From Lachnospiraceae bacterium (GTDB lineage Bacteria; Bacillota; Clostridia; Lachnospirales; Lachnospiraceae), in the NCBI GenBank assembly GCA_028689585.1, contig JAQVCW010000023.1:1-64000 (forward strand): a stretch of 64,000 nt of DNA, in the 5' to 3' direction. Below are positions 17,137 to 25,568 of this stretch, one piece after another. The position numbers and the translations under genes are program-made. Numbering within the stretch: position 1 is the stretch's first letter; each line of letters begins with the position of its first letter. The notes under the pieces were generated by a model that saw only the letters and a program-made list of their open reading frames with translations, did not search any database and was not told where the DNA came from.

Positions 17137-17847
17137 ATGAAAAAAATCACCTTAAAAAGATATATGAGCTGCCTGCTGGCGGTGTCCGCGCTTTTTGCCC
17201 TGACTGCCTGCGGCAGCAGCAGCGCAGCTTCTCAAACTTCCTCTCCCAGCCAGAGTCAGGAAACCACGGCCCCGGAGGGCAGCGAAACTGCCGGCACGGC
17301 AGACACTGCCACACCTTCGCCGGAGGAATCTGCGCAGCCTGTAACAGATGGGCCTGACGGCGGTACACTGGTGGTCTATTACTCTGCCACCGGTAATACA
17401 GAAAGCGTGGCCAATGCCATTGCCGCTGCAACAGGCGGCGACCTGTTTGAACTGGAACCTGTAGAGCCGTACAACGATGCAGATTTAAACTGGACGGACG
17501 ACAATAGCCGGGTCAGTGTAGAGCATGACAACCCGGATGAGAGAGCGGTGGAACTGACAGCCTCCACTGTGGATAACTGGGACAGCTACGATACGGTGTA
17601 TATTGGGTATCCCATCTGGTGGGGCATTGCGGCATGGCCGGTGGATACCTTCGTGAAAGCCAATGACTTCACTGGAAAAACCGTAATTCCGTTCTGCACT
17701 GCCGCCAGCTCCGGATTAGGCGAGAGCGGAGAATTGCTGGAAGAACTGGCGGGCAGCGGTGAGTGGCTGGAGGGGCAGCGGTTTAGAAGCGGAGCCTCTG
17801 AAGCTGATGTGACCGACTGGATCAACGAACCCAAAATCAACCAATAA
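17137..17847 (+). CDS. Flavodoxin lipoprotein
   Basis: A 236-residue exported flavodoxin. The lipobox LTACGSSS puts the lipid-bearing cysteine at about residue 23, followed by a Ser/Thr/Glu/Pro-rich linker to about residue 75. The flavodoxin domain follows, with the FMN phosphate loop YYSATGNTESVA and the flavin-stacking GYPIWWG. A flavodoxin held outside the membrane implies electron traffic across the membrane, for which the DUF4405 protein upstream is a candidate. GGAGG at 17124-17128 supports the start. Confidence 0.85.
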   Translation: MKKITLKRYMSCLLAVSALFALTACGSSSAASQTSSPSQSQETTAPEGSETAGTADTATPSPEESAQPVTDGPDGGTLVVYYSATGNTESVANAIAAATGGDLFELEPVEPYNDADLNWTDDNSRVSVEHDNPDERAVELTASTVDNWDSYDTVYIGYPIWWGIAAWPVDTFVKANDFTGKTVIPFCTAASSGLGESGELLEELAGSGEWLEGQRFRSGASEADVTDWINEPKINQ

Positions 17848-17861
17848 AGCAAAGAGCAAGG

Positions 17862-17899
17862 CAAGGGAGCCGCAGCTATGAAAGGCTTCGGCTCCCTTG
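17862..17899 (+). terminator. Hairpin between flavodoxin and hydrolase genes
   Basis: CAAGGGAGCCG (17862-17872) pairs perfectly with CGGCTCCCTTG (17889-17899). No T-run follows, so it may be a weak terminator, a processing site or an mRNA stabiliser within the operon. Confidence 0.55.
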
Positions 17900-17932
17900 T
17901 GCTGTCTCCGCTTTCCGAAGGAGGCAAATTTG

Positions 17933-18730
17933 ATGAAAGGAAAAGCGATGATGTGCGTTATTCCATTGCTTCTGAGCTTGAATATGCTTCTGTCTGCTTG
18001 TGCGGGTACATCACAAACAGGTTTTATCAATGAACAGATTTTGAATGGTTCGGATGGGGAAATCCATTACAGCTACTATCTGCCGGAGGGCTACAATGAA
18101 AGCAGGGACTATCCCATGATGATGGTCATGCCCGGTTATGACATGATGTGGTTCGGAGAGGACTCTTCCGGCAGCAATTTAAAATGGAGCGGCTTTCGGG
18201 CATGGACGGAGTTGGATGAGGATATGATTGTTGTTTCCGCACAGCTTACCGACTGGGGCGAGAAGTCAGCAAGGCAGGCCAACGAATTGACCGAATATTT
18301 TCTGAAGCATTTCGCTGTGGATAAAGCACGAGTCTATGCCGCAGGGTACTCAGCGGGCGGAGAAACGATGTCGAGGGCAGTTTCCATGCGCCCGGATCTG
18401 TATGCCGCCTATCTCCACGGAGCCTCCCAATGGGACGGAACCTATGCGCCCGTAGCACAGAACCGGGTGTCGGTCTATATCTTTATGGCGGAAAATGACG
18501 AGTATTACGGTTCTCAGAAAGCGAGGGACGCCTATAGCGGCCTGTTGGATGCATACCGTGAAACCGGTCTGTCCGATGAAGAAATCAGCAGTTTTCTGCA
18601 AGCCCAGATTCCTGATAATGAGTATTTCAATCGTCAAGGTATCTATCATTACCACGGAGGCGGAAATATCTTATTTGATGATGAAACGATTTTGAATTGG
18701 ATCATTGAAAAAGAAAAGAAAGGAAATTAA
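17933..18730 (+). CDS. Lipoprotein alpha/beta hydrolase (PHB depolymerase/feruloyl-esterase-like)
   Basis: A 265-residue lipoprotein with lipobox LLSACAGT (cysteine about residue 22). After it come HYSYYLPEGYNESRDYPM and MVMPGYD, the strand-oxyanion arrangement of depolymerase/feruloyl-esterase-like hydrolases. The nucleophile elbow is YAAGYSAGGETM, an acidic residue may be in MAENDEYYG, and YHYHGGG carries the candidate histidine. It is the third secreted hydrolase of the block. AAGGAGG at 17919-17925 supports the start at 17933. The substrate is not known. Confidence 0.78.
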   Translation: MKGKAMMCVIPLLLSLNMLLSACAGTSQTGFINEQILNGSDGEIHYSYYLPEGYNESRDYPMMMVMPGYDMMWFGEDSSGSNLKWSGFRAWTELDEDMIVVSAQLTDWGEKSARQANELTEYFLKHFAVDKARVYAAGYSAGGETMSRAVSMRPDLYAAYLHGASQWDGTYAPVAQNRVSVYIFMAENDEYYGSQKARDAYSGLLDAYRETGLSDEEISSFLQAQIPDNEYFNRQGIYHYHGGGNILFDDETILNWIIEKEKKGN

Positions 18731-18736
18731 AACAGA

Positions 18737-20305
18737 ATGAAAAAACAAAAACGATTTTTGCCGGTTCTTTTGGCAGGTACAATGATGTTTTCTCTGTCTG
18801 TCTGTGGACAGCAGGCGGAACCTTCTGTACAAAGTCAGCAGCCGGAATCATCTTCAGTGCAAAATGCGCAGGCTGATGGTATTGTTCAGACTACCGCAGG
18901 TCAGGTGCAGGGGACGGATCAGAACGGCATCCGCCGCTATCTCGGCGTTCCTTACGCACAGGCTGCCGAGCGATTTGTTCCTGCAAAGGATGTGGAGCCA
19001 TGGGAGGGCGTTCTGGCAGCGGACAGCTATGGCCCCATGTCTTTGCAGGGAAGCATTTCAGGGATAGGCGGTGAAGTCAGTCAGACCGGAACCGATAATA
19101 ACTGTCAGAATCTGAATATCTGGACACCCGGCATCAATGACGGGGAAAAACGTCCGGTTATGGTGTGGCTGCATGGCGGCGGATTTTCCACCGGCTCCGC
19201 CAACGAGGAAGGCTATGACGGCGAAGCACTTAGCCGTAGCGGGGATGTGGTGGTGGTATCAGTCAATCATCGGCTGAATGTATTCGGGCATCTGGACTTG
19301 TCTGCTTATGATGACAAATACCAGCATTCTGCAAACGTAGGAATTACCGACATTGTGGCAGCGCTGGAATGGATTCGGGATAATATCGAAGCCTTCGGCG
19401 GCGATCCTGAAAATGTGACCGTGTTTGGCCAGTCTGGCGGCGGAGCCAAAGTGCTGGCGCTGATGACCTCTCCTTATGCTGAAAATCTGTTTGACAAGGG
19501 GATTGTGCAGAGCGGTGCAACGGAAACGATGGGGGTTAGCTTTAACACGCAGGAGTCCAGTACGCAGCTCACAGAGAACATCCTGAGTATTCTGGGAATC
19601 ACTGCTGATAACATTGAAGATATTCAGTCTGTTTCTGTGGAAGAACTGCAGGCAGCCTCAGCGCAGGCTTTGCAGCAGACTGGGGAGGAACTCAAACTTC
19701 CTGCCGCACTTGGAGGTGGATATTCCATGGACTGGGAACCGGTCGTTGACGGTGATTTCCTTCCCACCAATCCTGTGACGGCGGATTCCTTTGCGGATGC
19801 CGGTGCGAATATTCCATTACTAATAGGCAGCAACTTAAACGAATGGAGCGGCTTTTTCCCCCCTGATCCCATTGAGCAGACAGAAGAACTGACCGATGCG
19901 CTCCGCATAGCCTATCCCAATAAACCTGATTTGACAGCGGATCAGGTGGACTCTGCCACCATTCGTCTGCCCTTGCTGAAAATCATGTCTCACAAGGCTG
20001 ACCAGAACGGGGCGCCGGTTTATTCCTATGTCTTTACTTATGGAAATTCCTATCATGGAGCGGAAATTCCCTATGTGTTTGACCATGCCGGTGAAAGTGG
20101 GGAAGAAACGGCTCTCGCCACACAGATTAGTCAGGCCTGGATTCACTTTGCAAGAACCGGTACGCCAGAGGCAGAGGGATTGCCGACTTGGGAGCCGTAC
20201 ATGAGAGAGAGTGGAGCAACTATGTTATTAGATACGGAATCTGAATTGGTTTATCACCATGATCAAGCGTTACAATCCCTGCTGGTACCGGACTATGAAT
20301 ATTGA
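18737..20305 (+). CDS. Secreted carboxylesterase type B, lipoprotein
   Basis: A 522-residue type-B carboxylesterase (cholinesterase fold). The signal ends in SLSVCGQQ, a fair lipobox, followed by a Gln/Ser-rich linker. Family landmarks are RRYLGVPYAQ, the oxyanion motif WLHGGGFSTGSA, QNLNIWTP, the nucleophile elbow FGQSGGGAKV and the histidine in NSYHGAEIPYVF. The usual G-E-S-A-G is replaced by G-Q-S-G-G, so Glu before the serine is Gln. It overlaps the start region of the cupin gene. It would hydrolyse bulky carboxylic esters at the cell surface. Confidence 0.88.
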   Translation: MKKQKRFLPVLLAGTMMFSLSVCGQQAEPSVQSQQPESSSVQNAQADGIVQTTAGQVQGTDQNGIRRYLGVPYAQAAERFVPAKDVEPWEGVLAADSYGPMSLQGSISGIGGEVSQTGTDNNCQNLNIWTPGINDGEKRPVMVWLHGGGFSTGSANEEGYDGEALSRSGDVVVVSVNHRLNVFGHLDLSAYDDKYQHSANVGITDIVAALEWIRDNIEAFGGDPENVTVFGQSGGGAKVLALMTSPYAENLFDKGIVQSGATETMGVSFNTQESSTQLTENILSILGITADNIEDIQSVSVEELQAASAQALQQTGEELKLPAALGGGYSMDWEPVVDGDFLPTNPVTADSFADAGANIPLLIGSNLNEWSGFFPPDPIEQTEELTDALRIAYPNKPDLTADQVDSATIRLPLLKIMSHKADQNGAPVYSYVFTYGNSYHGAEIPYVFDHAGESGEETALATQISQAWIHFARTGTPEAEGLPTWEPYMRESGATMLLDTESELVYHHDQALQSLLVPDYEY

Positions 20306-20316
20306 TGGAGGTATTT

Positions 20317-21342
20317 ATGAATAACACACGAAAAAAAGGAGCTTTTACCTTGGCGCTCCTGCTGAGTCTGACGCTGTCCGCCTGTACAGACAACAGCGGT
20401 CAGGCACAGGCTGCAACGGAAACCGGACAGGACAGCAGCGAACAGATTACCTTGGTATCTTCTGATTGGGGAATTGTCACGACCAGCAGCGAACTTACAT
20501 TTCCCCTTGGCCAGCAGATCAATTCTGATTCCTTCATCGGTGCTGCCTATATTGCGCCTATGATTGCAAATGATGATGAGTACCATTTCCCTGCGACCAA
20601 TAATGTGACTTTTGAACCGGGCGCAAGAAGCAGTTGGCACAGCCACGGCGGTATGATTATTCTGGTAACCGGCGGTGTTGGATATTATCAGGAGGAAGGA
20701 CAGCCGGCCCAGATCATCCGCAAGGGCGATGTGGTGGAATGTGCGCCGGGTGTTCGTCACTGGCATGGTGCGACACAGGATAGCTGGTTCTCCCAAATGG
20801 TGATTTTTGATAACAGCTATGCGCCCGCAGACGGTGCGGTTCCGGAGGAAGAACTGGTAACAGATGAATACTATGACAATCTGCAGTCTGAGGAATATAC
20901 GGGCCGGATCGTTACCGATGACAACGAGTTTATGTTTCAGCGGGCGGCAGAACCGATGACAAGTGATACCTTCAGCGGGCAGGCGTATGTATCGTCTATT
21001 ATAGGAGAAAGCAACGCAGCAGGCGCACCCGGACTGCACTATGTGGTCTTTGAACCGGGTGTAATCAATAACTGGCACATCCATGAGGGCGGACAGATTT
21101 TGATTGCCACGGACGGAATTGGCTATCACCAGATTGAAGGTCAGCCTGCGCAGGTATTACACCCCGGTGATGTGGCGCTGTGCCCGCCCGGTGTTAAGCA
21201 TTGGCACGGAGGCAGTGCAGACACAGAATTTGCTCACATCGCCGTCAATACGAATCCGGAATTAACAGGACTGGAGTGGTTTGAACGTATCTCTGACGAG
21301 GAATACGCAAAACTTACAACGGAAAGTTCGGAAAATGAATAA
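20317..21342 (+). CDS. Bicupin lipoprotein
   Basis: A 341-residue lipoprotein (LTLSACTDN lipobox, cysteine about residue 23) with two cupin domains of the same type. The metal-binding histidines are in SSWHSHGGM with VRHWHGAT (first domain) and NNWHIHEGG with VKHWHGGS (second). Small cupins of this type occur in gut Clostridia next to flavodoxin and hydrolase genes; some are lyases or carbonyl-group enzymes, but no activity can be assigned. GGAGG six bases before 20317 favours this start over the ATG at 20302. Last gene of the block. Confidence 0.82.
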   Translation: MNNTRKKGAFTLALLLSLTLSACTDNSGQAQAATETGQDSSEQITLVSSDWGIVTTSSELTFPLGQQINSDSFIGAAYIAPMIANDDEYHFPATNNVTFEPGARSSWHSHGGMIILVTGGVGYYQEEGQPAQIIRKGDVVECAPGVRHWHGATQDSWFSQMVIFDNSYAPADGAVPEEELVTDEYYDNLQSEEYTGRIVTDDNEFMFQRAAEPMTSDTFSGQAYVSSIIGESNAAGAPGLHYVVFEPGVINNWHIHEGGQILIATDGIGYHQIEGQPAQVLHPGDVALCPPGVKHWHGGSADTEFAHIAVNTNPELTGLEWFERISDEEYAKLTTESSENE

Positions 21343-21674
21343 AATTTGAAAAAAGAAGATATTTTTGTGTATAAGAAATAGACATAGCGAAGACCATGCT
21401 TTAAAATAGTATTGCTAATCCAAACTAAGCGGCTTGGATAGCGTTTTGAAAGTCCTCAACAGAGGGTATGTTCCAGGCATCAAGGTGCTGACACATCATA
21501 GGAGGGTAACCGTCCAGATTGCAGACCTTCGCAAGACTTGGCGGTATCAAGGCAAATTGTGGCAGAAAGAAAAGGGAGAGACTACGGTAATACTACGAAT
21601 GAGGAAAAAGAGGAACCTAAAGTAGGGAAAAATGTGCAATCAGAAAAATATTTTTGCGAAAACCGAAAAAACCA
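21343..21674. other. Non-coding stretch, possible mobile-element debris
   Basis: No confident gene. Open frames here are short and carry no recognisable domain. The segment GGAGAGACTACGG near 21570 has a close relative (AGGAGAGACTACGG) near 22858, on the other side of the Abi gene, so the two gaps may be flanks of one inserted unit. Confidence 0.3.
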
Positions 21675-21703
21675 TTGTATTTTTACATAAATACGCATAT
21701 ACT
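21675..21703 (+). promoter_or_regulatory. Promoter of the Abi-associated RNA
   Basis: TTGTAT (21675-21680) and TATACT (21698-21703) are separated by 17 bases, giving a start of transcription at about 21709. Confidence 0.7.
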
Positions 21704-21708
21704 AATTG

Positions 21709-21773
21709 TAACAGAGTTGCCCGAAGTCTTTACGACATTGGGGACCAGGCTGAGTCTTGTGCTCAGCTTTTTT
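21709..21773 (+). ncRNA. Small terminated RNA upstream of Abi_2 gene (abiF-motif-like)
   Basis: About 65 bases lie between a good promoter and an intrinsic terminator (GCTGAG-TCTTGTG-CTCAGC followed by six T, 21749-21773), ending 19 bases before the Abi start codon. GCCCGAAGTC and GACATTGGGGAC can pair (GCCC with GGGG-type pairing and AGTC with GAC), giving a compact fold. Position and shape match my memory of the abiF RNA motif described by comparative genomics upstream of Abi_2 genes. Most transcripts should stop here and some should read into the Abi gene. No covariance search was possible. Confidence 0.6.
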
Positions 21774-21791
21774 ACGTTAAGGAGAATTTTT

Positions 21792-22682
21792 ATGGAATTA
21801 AAGAAGCCAGTAACTTTTGATGAACAGTTAGATAAGTTAGAATCACATGGGCTTATCATTTCCGATAGAGAGAATGCAAAAGATATTTTGAAGCGTGTAA
21901 ATTATTATCGCTTTACCGGATATGCTTTGCAGTTCCGAAAGGATCCTTCGGGGAGTACTTACATAGAGGGGACTACTTTTGAGACAGTGTATCATCTTTA
22001 CAAGGTAGATGCAATATTACGTGATACATTTCGAAGATATATTGAAAGAGCAGAGGTATATTATAGAACTCAGATTGCCTATGGTTTTGCAATCGCTAAA
22101 TGTTCGGAATCACCTTATGATCAGCATTATGATGAGAATAACTTTTTCTATAAAAAAGGCTACAAAGAAGTTATGGAAAACTTTAGTAGGGAGAAAAACT
22201 ATTACAAGGACAGTCTCATTGTGAAACATCATAAGATAAAATATTCAAGTAAAATGCCATTGTGGGTTATTGTAGAATTGATGTCCTTTTCTAATTTGTC
22301 AAAATTATACAGTTCTATGTATTATTCAGAAAAAGATGCCATTGCAAGTATGGTAGGTATTGGTAGAGATACATTGGAAAATCATTTGCATTGTCTGTCA
22401 GTGCTGAGAAATAAATGCGCACATGCAGCAAGAATGTATAATACTGACTTTAATCCGCCAGCGAGATTTACGACATCATTCTTGAGAAAACATCCGGAAA
22501 TAAAAAACAATTCTTTGTTTGCATACACATTAGTCTTGTTAAAGAGGCTTCCAGATGAAGAAAGTAAAAAGTCTTTAATACAGACGGTAGAAACCGTGAT
22601 GGAAGATTATAAGGATGATATTGATATGGGACTGATTGGATTCCCGGATAATTATTTGGAAATTATGAGGAATAATTTATAG
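21792..22682 (+). CDS. Abi_2/AbiD/AbiF family abortive infection protein
   Basis: A 296-residue protein of the Abi_2 family. The N-terminus (KPVTFDEQLDKLESHGLII, then LKRVNYYRFTGYA) is the family hallmark. The motif LRNKCAHAARMYN (about residues 211-223) is the R-x4-H RNase motif of the HEPN superfamily, so RNA cleavage during phage attack is the expected action. GGAG at 21781 supports the start at 21792; the frame is open upstream but crosses the RNA gene. A terminated small RNA precedes it, an arrangement like type III toxin-antitoxin loci. Its base composition is lower in GC than its neighbours, which suggests transfer. Confidence 0.88.
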   Translation: MELKKPVTFDEQLDKLESHGLIISDRENAKDILKRVNYYRFTGYALQFRKDPSGSTYIEGTTFETVYHLYKVDAILRDTFRRYIERAEVYYRTQIAYGFAIAKCSESPYDQHYDENNFFYKKGYKEVMENFSREKNYYKDSLIVKHHKIKYSSKMPLWVIVELMSFSNLSKLYSSMYYSEKDAIASMVGIGRDTLENHLHCLSVLRNKCAHAARMYNTDFNPPARFTTSFLRKHPEIKNNSLFAYTLVLLKRLPDEESKKSLIQTVETVMEDYKDDIDMGLIGFPDNYLEIMRNNL

Positions 22683-23030
22683 ATTACAATTTTGTTTCTG
22701 CTGTTCAGTCTGTGGCAGTTGTTGCATAATTTGCAACAACTGAATTATGGCTAAGTTCCATTTTGACGTTAGGGTATCGCAGTTTGAATGCAGTGTAGGC
22801 AAATTTTGTCCACACGGTTATTTACTAAGTTGTACTTGCAATTCTTGGGAATCCGACAGGAGAGACTACGGATAGACGGAGCAGAGACGATAAAATTGAT
22901 AAATCAGGAAAGTCAAAAAAATTCGAAAAAAAAAAGCAGCCCGGGGGGTTGAAAAAAATAGTCAATCCTGTATGCTGATACTATGGAAACTGACCAGGGC
23001 AGTCAAACCAAAACAGTCAAACCGAAGCGG
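22683..23030. other. Gap after the Abi gene with a perfect hairpin
   Basis: CAGTTGTTGCA (22716-22726) pairs perfectly with TGCAACAACTG (22732-22742) across a five-base loop; there is no T-run after it, so it may be a weak terminator or an end of the inserted unit. From about 22900 the gap is A-rich with a GCAGCCCGGGG patch. No gene was recognised. Confidence 0.45.
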
Positions 23031-23068
23031 TCAGCCTGTTTGCCGAAGGCAAATTTAGGATGGGCTGA
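23031..23068 (+). repeat. Dispersed hairpin repeat, copy A
   Basis: TCAGCCTG, apical stem TTTGCC-GAA-GGCAAA, then a short A/T bulge and TGGGCTGA. It ends 20 bases before the TetR start codon. The 5' flank is divergent, with three repeats of CAGTCAAACC-like sequence. Confidence 0.85.
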
Positions 23069-23088
23069 TGATCCCGGGAGGTGACAGA

Positions 23089-23721
23089 ATGAATGAAAAA
23101 TTTTACAGTCTTTCGGAAGAAAAACAGCAGAGCATTCTGAATGCGGCCATGGAGGTGTTCGCATTGAATGAATATAAGCGGGCATCTACTGATTTGATCG
23201 CAGCGAAGGCCGGTGTGTCCAAGGGACTGCTATTTTATTACTTTCATAATAAAAAGGAATTATTTCTGTATCTGTATGATTATGTGATCGAAATCATGCG
23301 AAGAGAAGTGGTAAGCCAGAAATTCAGGGAAATTACGGATTTTTTTGAACTGCTGGAATATTCCGCTGCGGAAAAAGTAAAGATATTGGCAAAAAATCCT
23401 TATATCATGGAATTTGCTATGAGAGTTTTTTACTCGGAGAAGGAAGAGGTATCGGAAGATCTGCAGCAGGTGACTACTTCTCAGACCAGGAACTTGTATC
23501 AGGAATATTTTCAGCACCTGGACACCTATAAGTTCAGAGAAGGGATCGATCAGGTCTATATTTTCAAGATGCTGGTATGGATGGCAGACGGCTATATGCA
23601 TGACATGAAAATGAACAGAAGAAAGCTGGAATTGTACGAGCTGCAGAAGGAGTTCCATACCTGGATCCGGATGTTGAAACGATTGGTGTACAGAGAGGAG
23701 TATTTGGATGAAGATGATTGA
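23089..23721 (+). CDS. TetR/AcrR family transcriptional regulator
   Basis: A 210-residue TetR protein. The DNA-binding domain is at residues 10-55 (AAMEVFALNEYKRASTDLIA, then KAGVSKGLLFYYFHNKKELF), followed by an all-helical ligand domain. Its end overlaps the ABC ATPase gene by 14 bases, so it probably represses its own exporter operon. GGGAGG at 23076-23081 precedes the ATG at 23089. The ligand is unknown. Confidence 0.88.
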   Translation: MNEKFYSLSEEKQQSILNAAMEVFALNEYKRASTDLIAAKAGVSKGLLFYYFHNKKELFLYLYDYVIEIMRREVVSQKFREITDFFELLEYSAAEKVKILAKNPYIMEFAMRVFYSEKEEVSEDLQQVTTSQTRNLYQEYFQHLDTYKFREGIDQVYIFKMLVWMADGYMHDMKMNRRKLELYELQKEFHTWIRMLKRLVYREEYLDEDD

Positions 23722-24595
23722 AATTGACCATATTACAAAGGATTACGGGGAGCAAAGAGGTGTCTTTGATCTGGATTTTTCGGTAAATCAGGGAGAGACC
23801 CTGGGATTTCTGGGGCCGAACGGAGCGGGGAAAACCACCACGATACGCCAGCTTCTGGGCTTTATCCGGCCTGACCGGGGGACGGTGCAGATTATGGGAA
23901 AGGATTGTTTTTCCTGCGCGGATGAAATCCAGAAGTCCCTGGGCTATCTGCCGGGAGAGATCGCATTTATTGATTCCATGAGTGGGATGGAATTTATTCA
24001 ATTTGCAGCCAGGATGAAGAAGATGAAGGATCTTGGGCGGGCACCGGAGCTGATGGAACAGTTTGAGCTGAACGCGAATGGAAAAATAAAGAAAATGTCC
24101 AAGGGAATGAAGCAGAAAATCGGCATTGTCTGTGCATTTATGCAGGATCCGGAGATTTTGATTCTGGATGAGCCCACCAGCGGCCTGGATCCGCTGATGC
24201 AGAACCGGTTTGTGGAGCTGATTCTGAGCGAAAAGAGGAGAGGCAAGACGATTTTGATGTCCTCTCATATATTTGAGGAGGTGGAGCGAACCTGCGACCG
24301 GGCAGCCATCATCCGGCAGGGCAGGCTGGTGGCAGTGGATACCATAGAAAAGCTCTGCTCCGGCCGGCACAAACGAATGGAGATCACTTTTGCACAGGAG
24401 GACATGGCGAAAGCATATGCCCGGGAATTTCCAAAGGCAGAACAGAACGGGAGCAAGGTGCTGCTGAAGGTGGGGCGCAATGTTGATGACGCAGTAAAAA
24501 AAGCGGGAGCCTATACAGTTACGGATCTGGATGTGCGCACCCAGTCACTGGAAGAATTCTTTTTGCATTTTTACGGAGGAGAAAAGAATGATTAA
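23708..24595 (+). CDS. ABC transporter ATP-binding protein (drug/lantibiotic export type)
   Basis: A 295-residue ATPase with Walker A GPNGAGKTT (residues 36-44), signature MSKGMKQKIG and Walker B ILILDEPTSGLDP at about 152-164. The C-terminal extension of about 80 residues is typical of the BcrA/CcmA-like exporters. It overlaps both the TetR gene and the permease gene and forms one operon with them. Export of a drug or peptide is likely; substrate not readable. Confidence 0.9.
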   Translation: MKMIEIDHITKDYGEQRGVFDLDFSVNQGETLGFLGPNGAGKTTTIRQLLGFIRPDRGTVQIMGKDCFSCADEIQKSLGYLPGEIAFIDSMSGMEFIQFAARMKKMKDLGRAPELMEQFELNANGKIKKMSKGMKQKIGIVCAFMQDPEILILDEPTSGLDPLMQNRFVELILSEKRRGKTILMSSHIFEEVERTCDRAAIIRQGRLVAVDTIEKLCSGRHKRMEITFAQEDMAKAYAREFPKAEQNGSKVLLKVGRNVDDAVKKAGAYTVTDLDVRTQSLEEFFLHFYGGEKND

Positions 24596-25388
24596 TCGGA
24601 CACTATATCAAAAGGAATGGAAAACCAACTGGATTTTACTGATCATTTTTATCGGCGTACTGACCATGTATGCGGTGATGATCATCGCCATGTTTGATCC
24701 TGAAATGGGAGACAGCCTGCGGATCATGGCAGCCAGCATGCCCCAGATATTTGCAGCGTTTGGAATGGCGGATGTGGGAACTACTCTGCTGGACTTTGTA
24801 GCCGGTTATTTATATGGAATGCTTCTGATCGCATTTCCGGCGGTGTATATCATTATTCTGAGCAATCGTCTGGTGGCACGGTACGTGGACAACGGCTCCA
24901 TGGCTTATCTTCTGGCGGTTCCGGAAAAACGGAAAAATATCGTGGGGACTCAGGCCATTTTCCTGTTTACCAGCCTTTTTGTAATGCTGGTCTATGTGAT
25001 GGCGGTGATACTGGTTACCTCCTGGTTCATGTTTCCCGGCGAGCTGGCCATTCCGGAGTTTATCCGTGTCAATATCGGCATGTTTGGACTGTGGATCATG
25101 ACCGGAGGGATTGCTTTTTTTGGCTCCTGCCTGTTTAATGAGACGAAGCTGGCCCTGGGAATGAGCTCCGCTTTTGTCATCTATTCTCTGTTGATTCAGA
25201 TGATTTCCCAGGTGGGGGACAAATTTGAAGTCTTAAAATACATTACACCATTTACACTTTTTGATATTGATGGACTGACGGCAGGAAATGGCAGAGCGTG
25301 GATTGCCTGCGGAGTCATGTATGCAGCCGGAATTTTTTTCTTTGTGGCAGGGATTGAGGTATTTAAAAAGAAAAATCTGCCGATTTAA
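24588..25388 (+). CDS. ABC-2 type transporter permease
   Basis: A 266-residue membrane protein with six hydrophobic segments at about 19-38, 70-90, 108-130, 140-165, 175-195 and 240-260, as in ABC-2 permeases. It starts at 24588 behind GGAGGAG and overlaps the ATPase gene by 8 bases. With the ATPase it should form a homodimeric exporter. Confidence 0.85.
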   Translation: MINRTLYQKEWKTNWILLIIFIGVLTMYAVMIIAMFDPEMGDSLRIMAASMPQIFAAFGMADVGTTLLDFVAGYLYGMLLIAFPAVYIIILSNRLVARYVDNGSMAYLLAVPEKRKNIVGTQAIFLFTSLFVMLVYVMAVILVTSWFMFPGELAIPEFIRVNIGMFGLWIMTGGIAFFGSCLFNETKLALGMSSAFVIYSLLIQMISQVGDKFEVLKYITPFTLFDIDGLTAGNGRAWIACGVMYAAGIFFFVAGIEVFKKKNLPI

Positions 25389-25462
25389 TTGTATTGTGGT
25401 AATTTTCCTCTCTTTACAGCATAAGCAAGGGAAGCTATAATAGGTATACTGCTTTATAGATA

Positions 25463-25491
25463 GGCCGCCGCCAAAGCAGCGGTCTTTTTTT
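25463..25491 (+). terminator. Terminator of the TetR-ABC operon
   Basis: GGCCGCCGC pairs with GCAGCGGTC with one mismatch, loop CAAA or similar, followed by seven T. It lies 75 bases after the permease stop. Confidence 0.8.
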
Positions 25492-25568
25492 CGTCATAGA
25501 CTGGCTTGCGGGGTGTGCGAAGCTTCAAATGACAGCAGGTGAAAACAGAAGAAACGGGAGAAAAAAAC

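Noticed and set aside
21434-21625. 63-codon frame upstream of the Abi RNA
   Set aside because: No domain or convincing ribosome site; may be debris of a mobile element.
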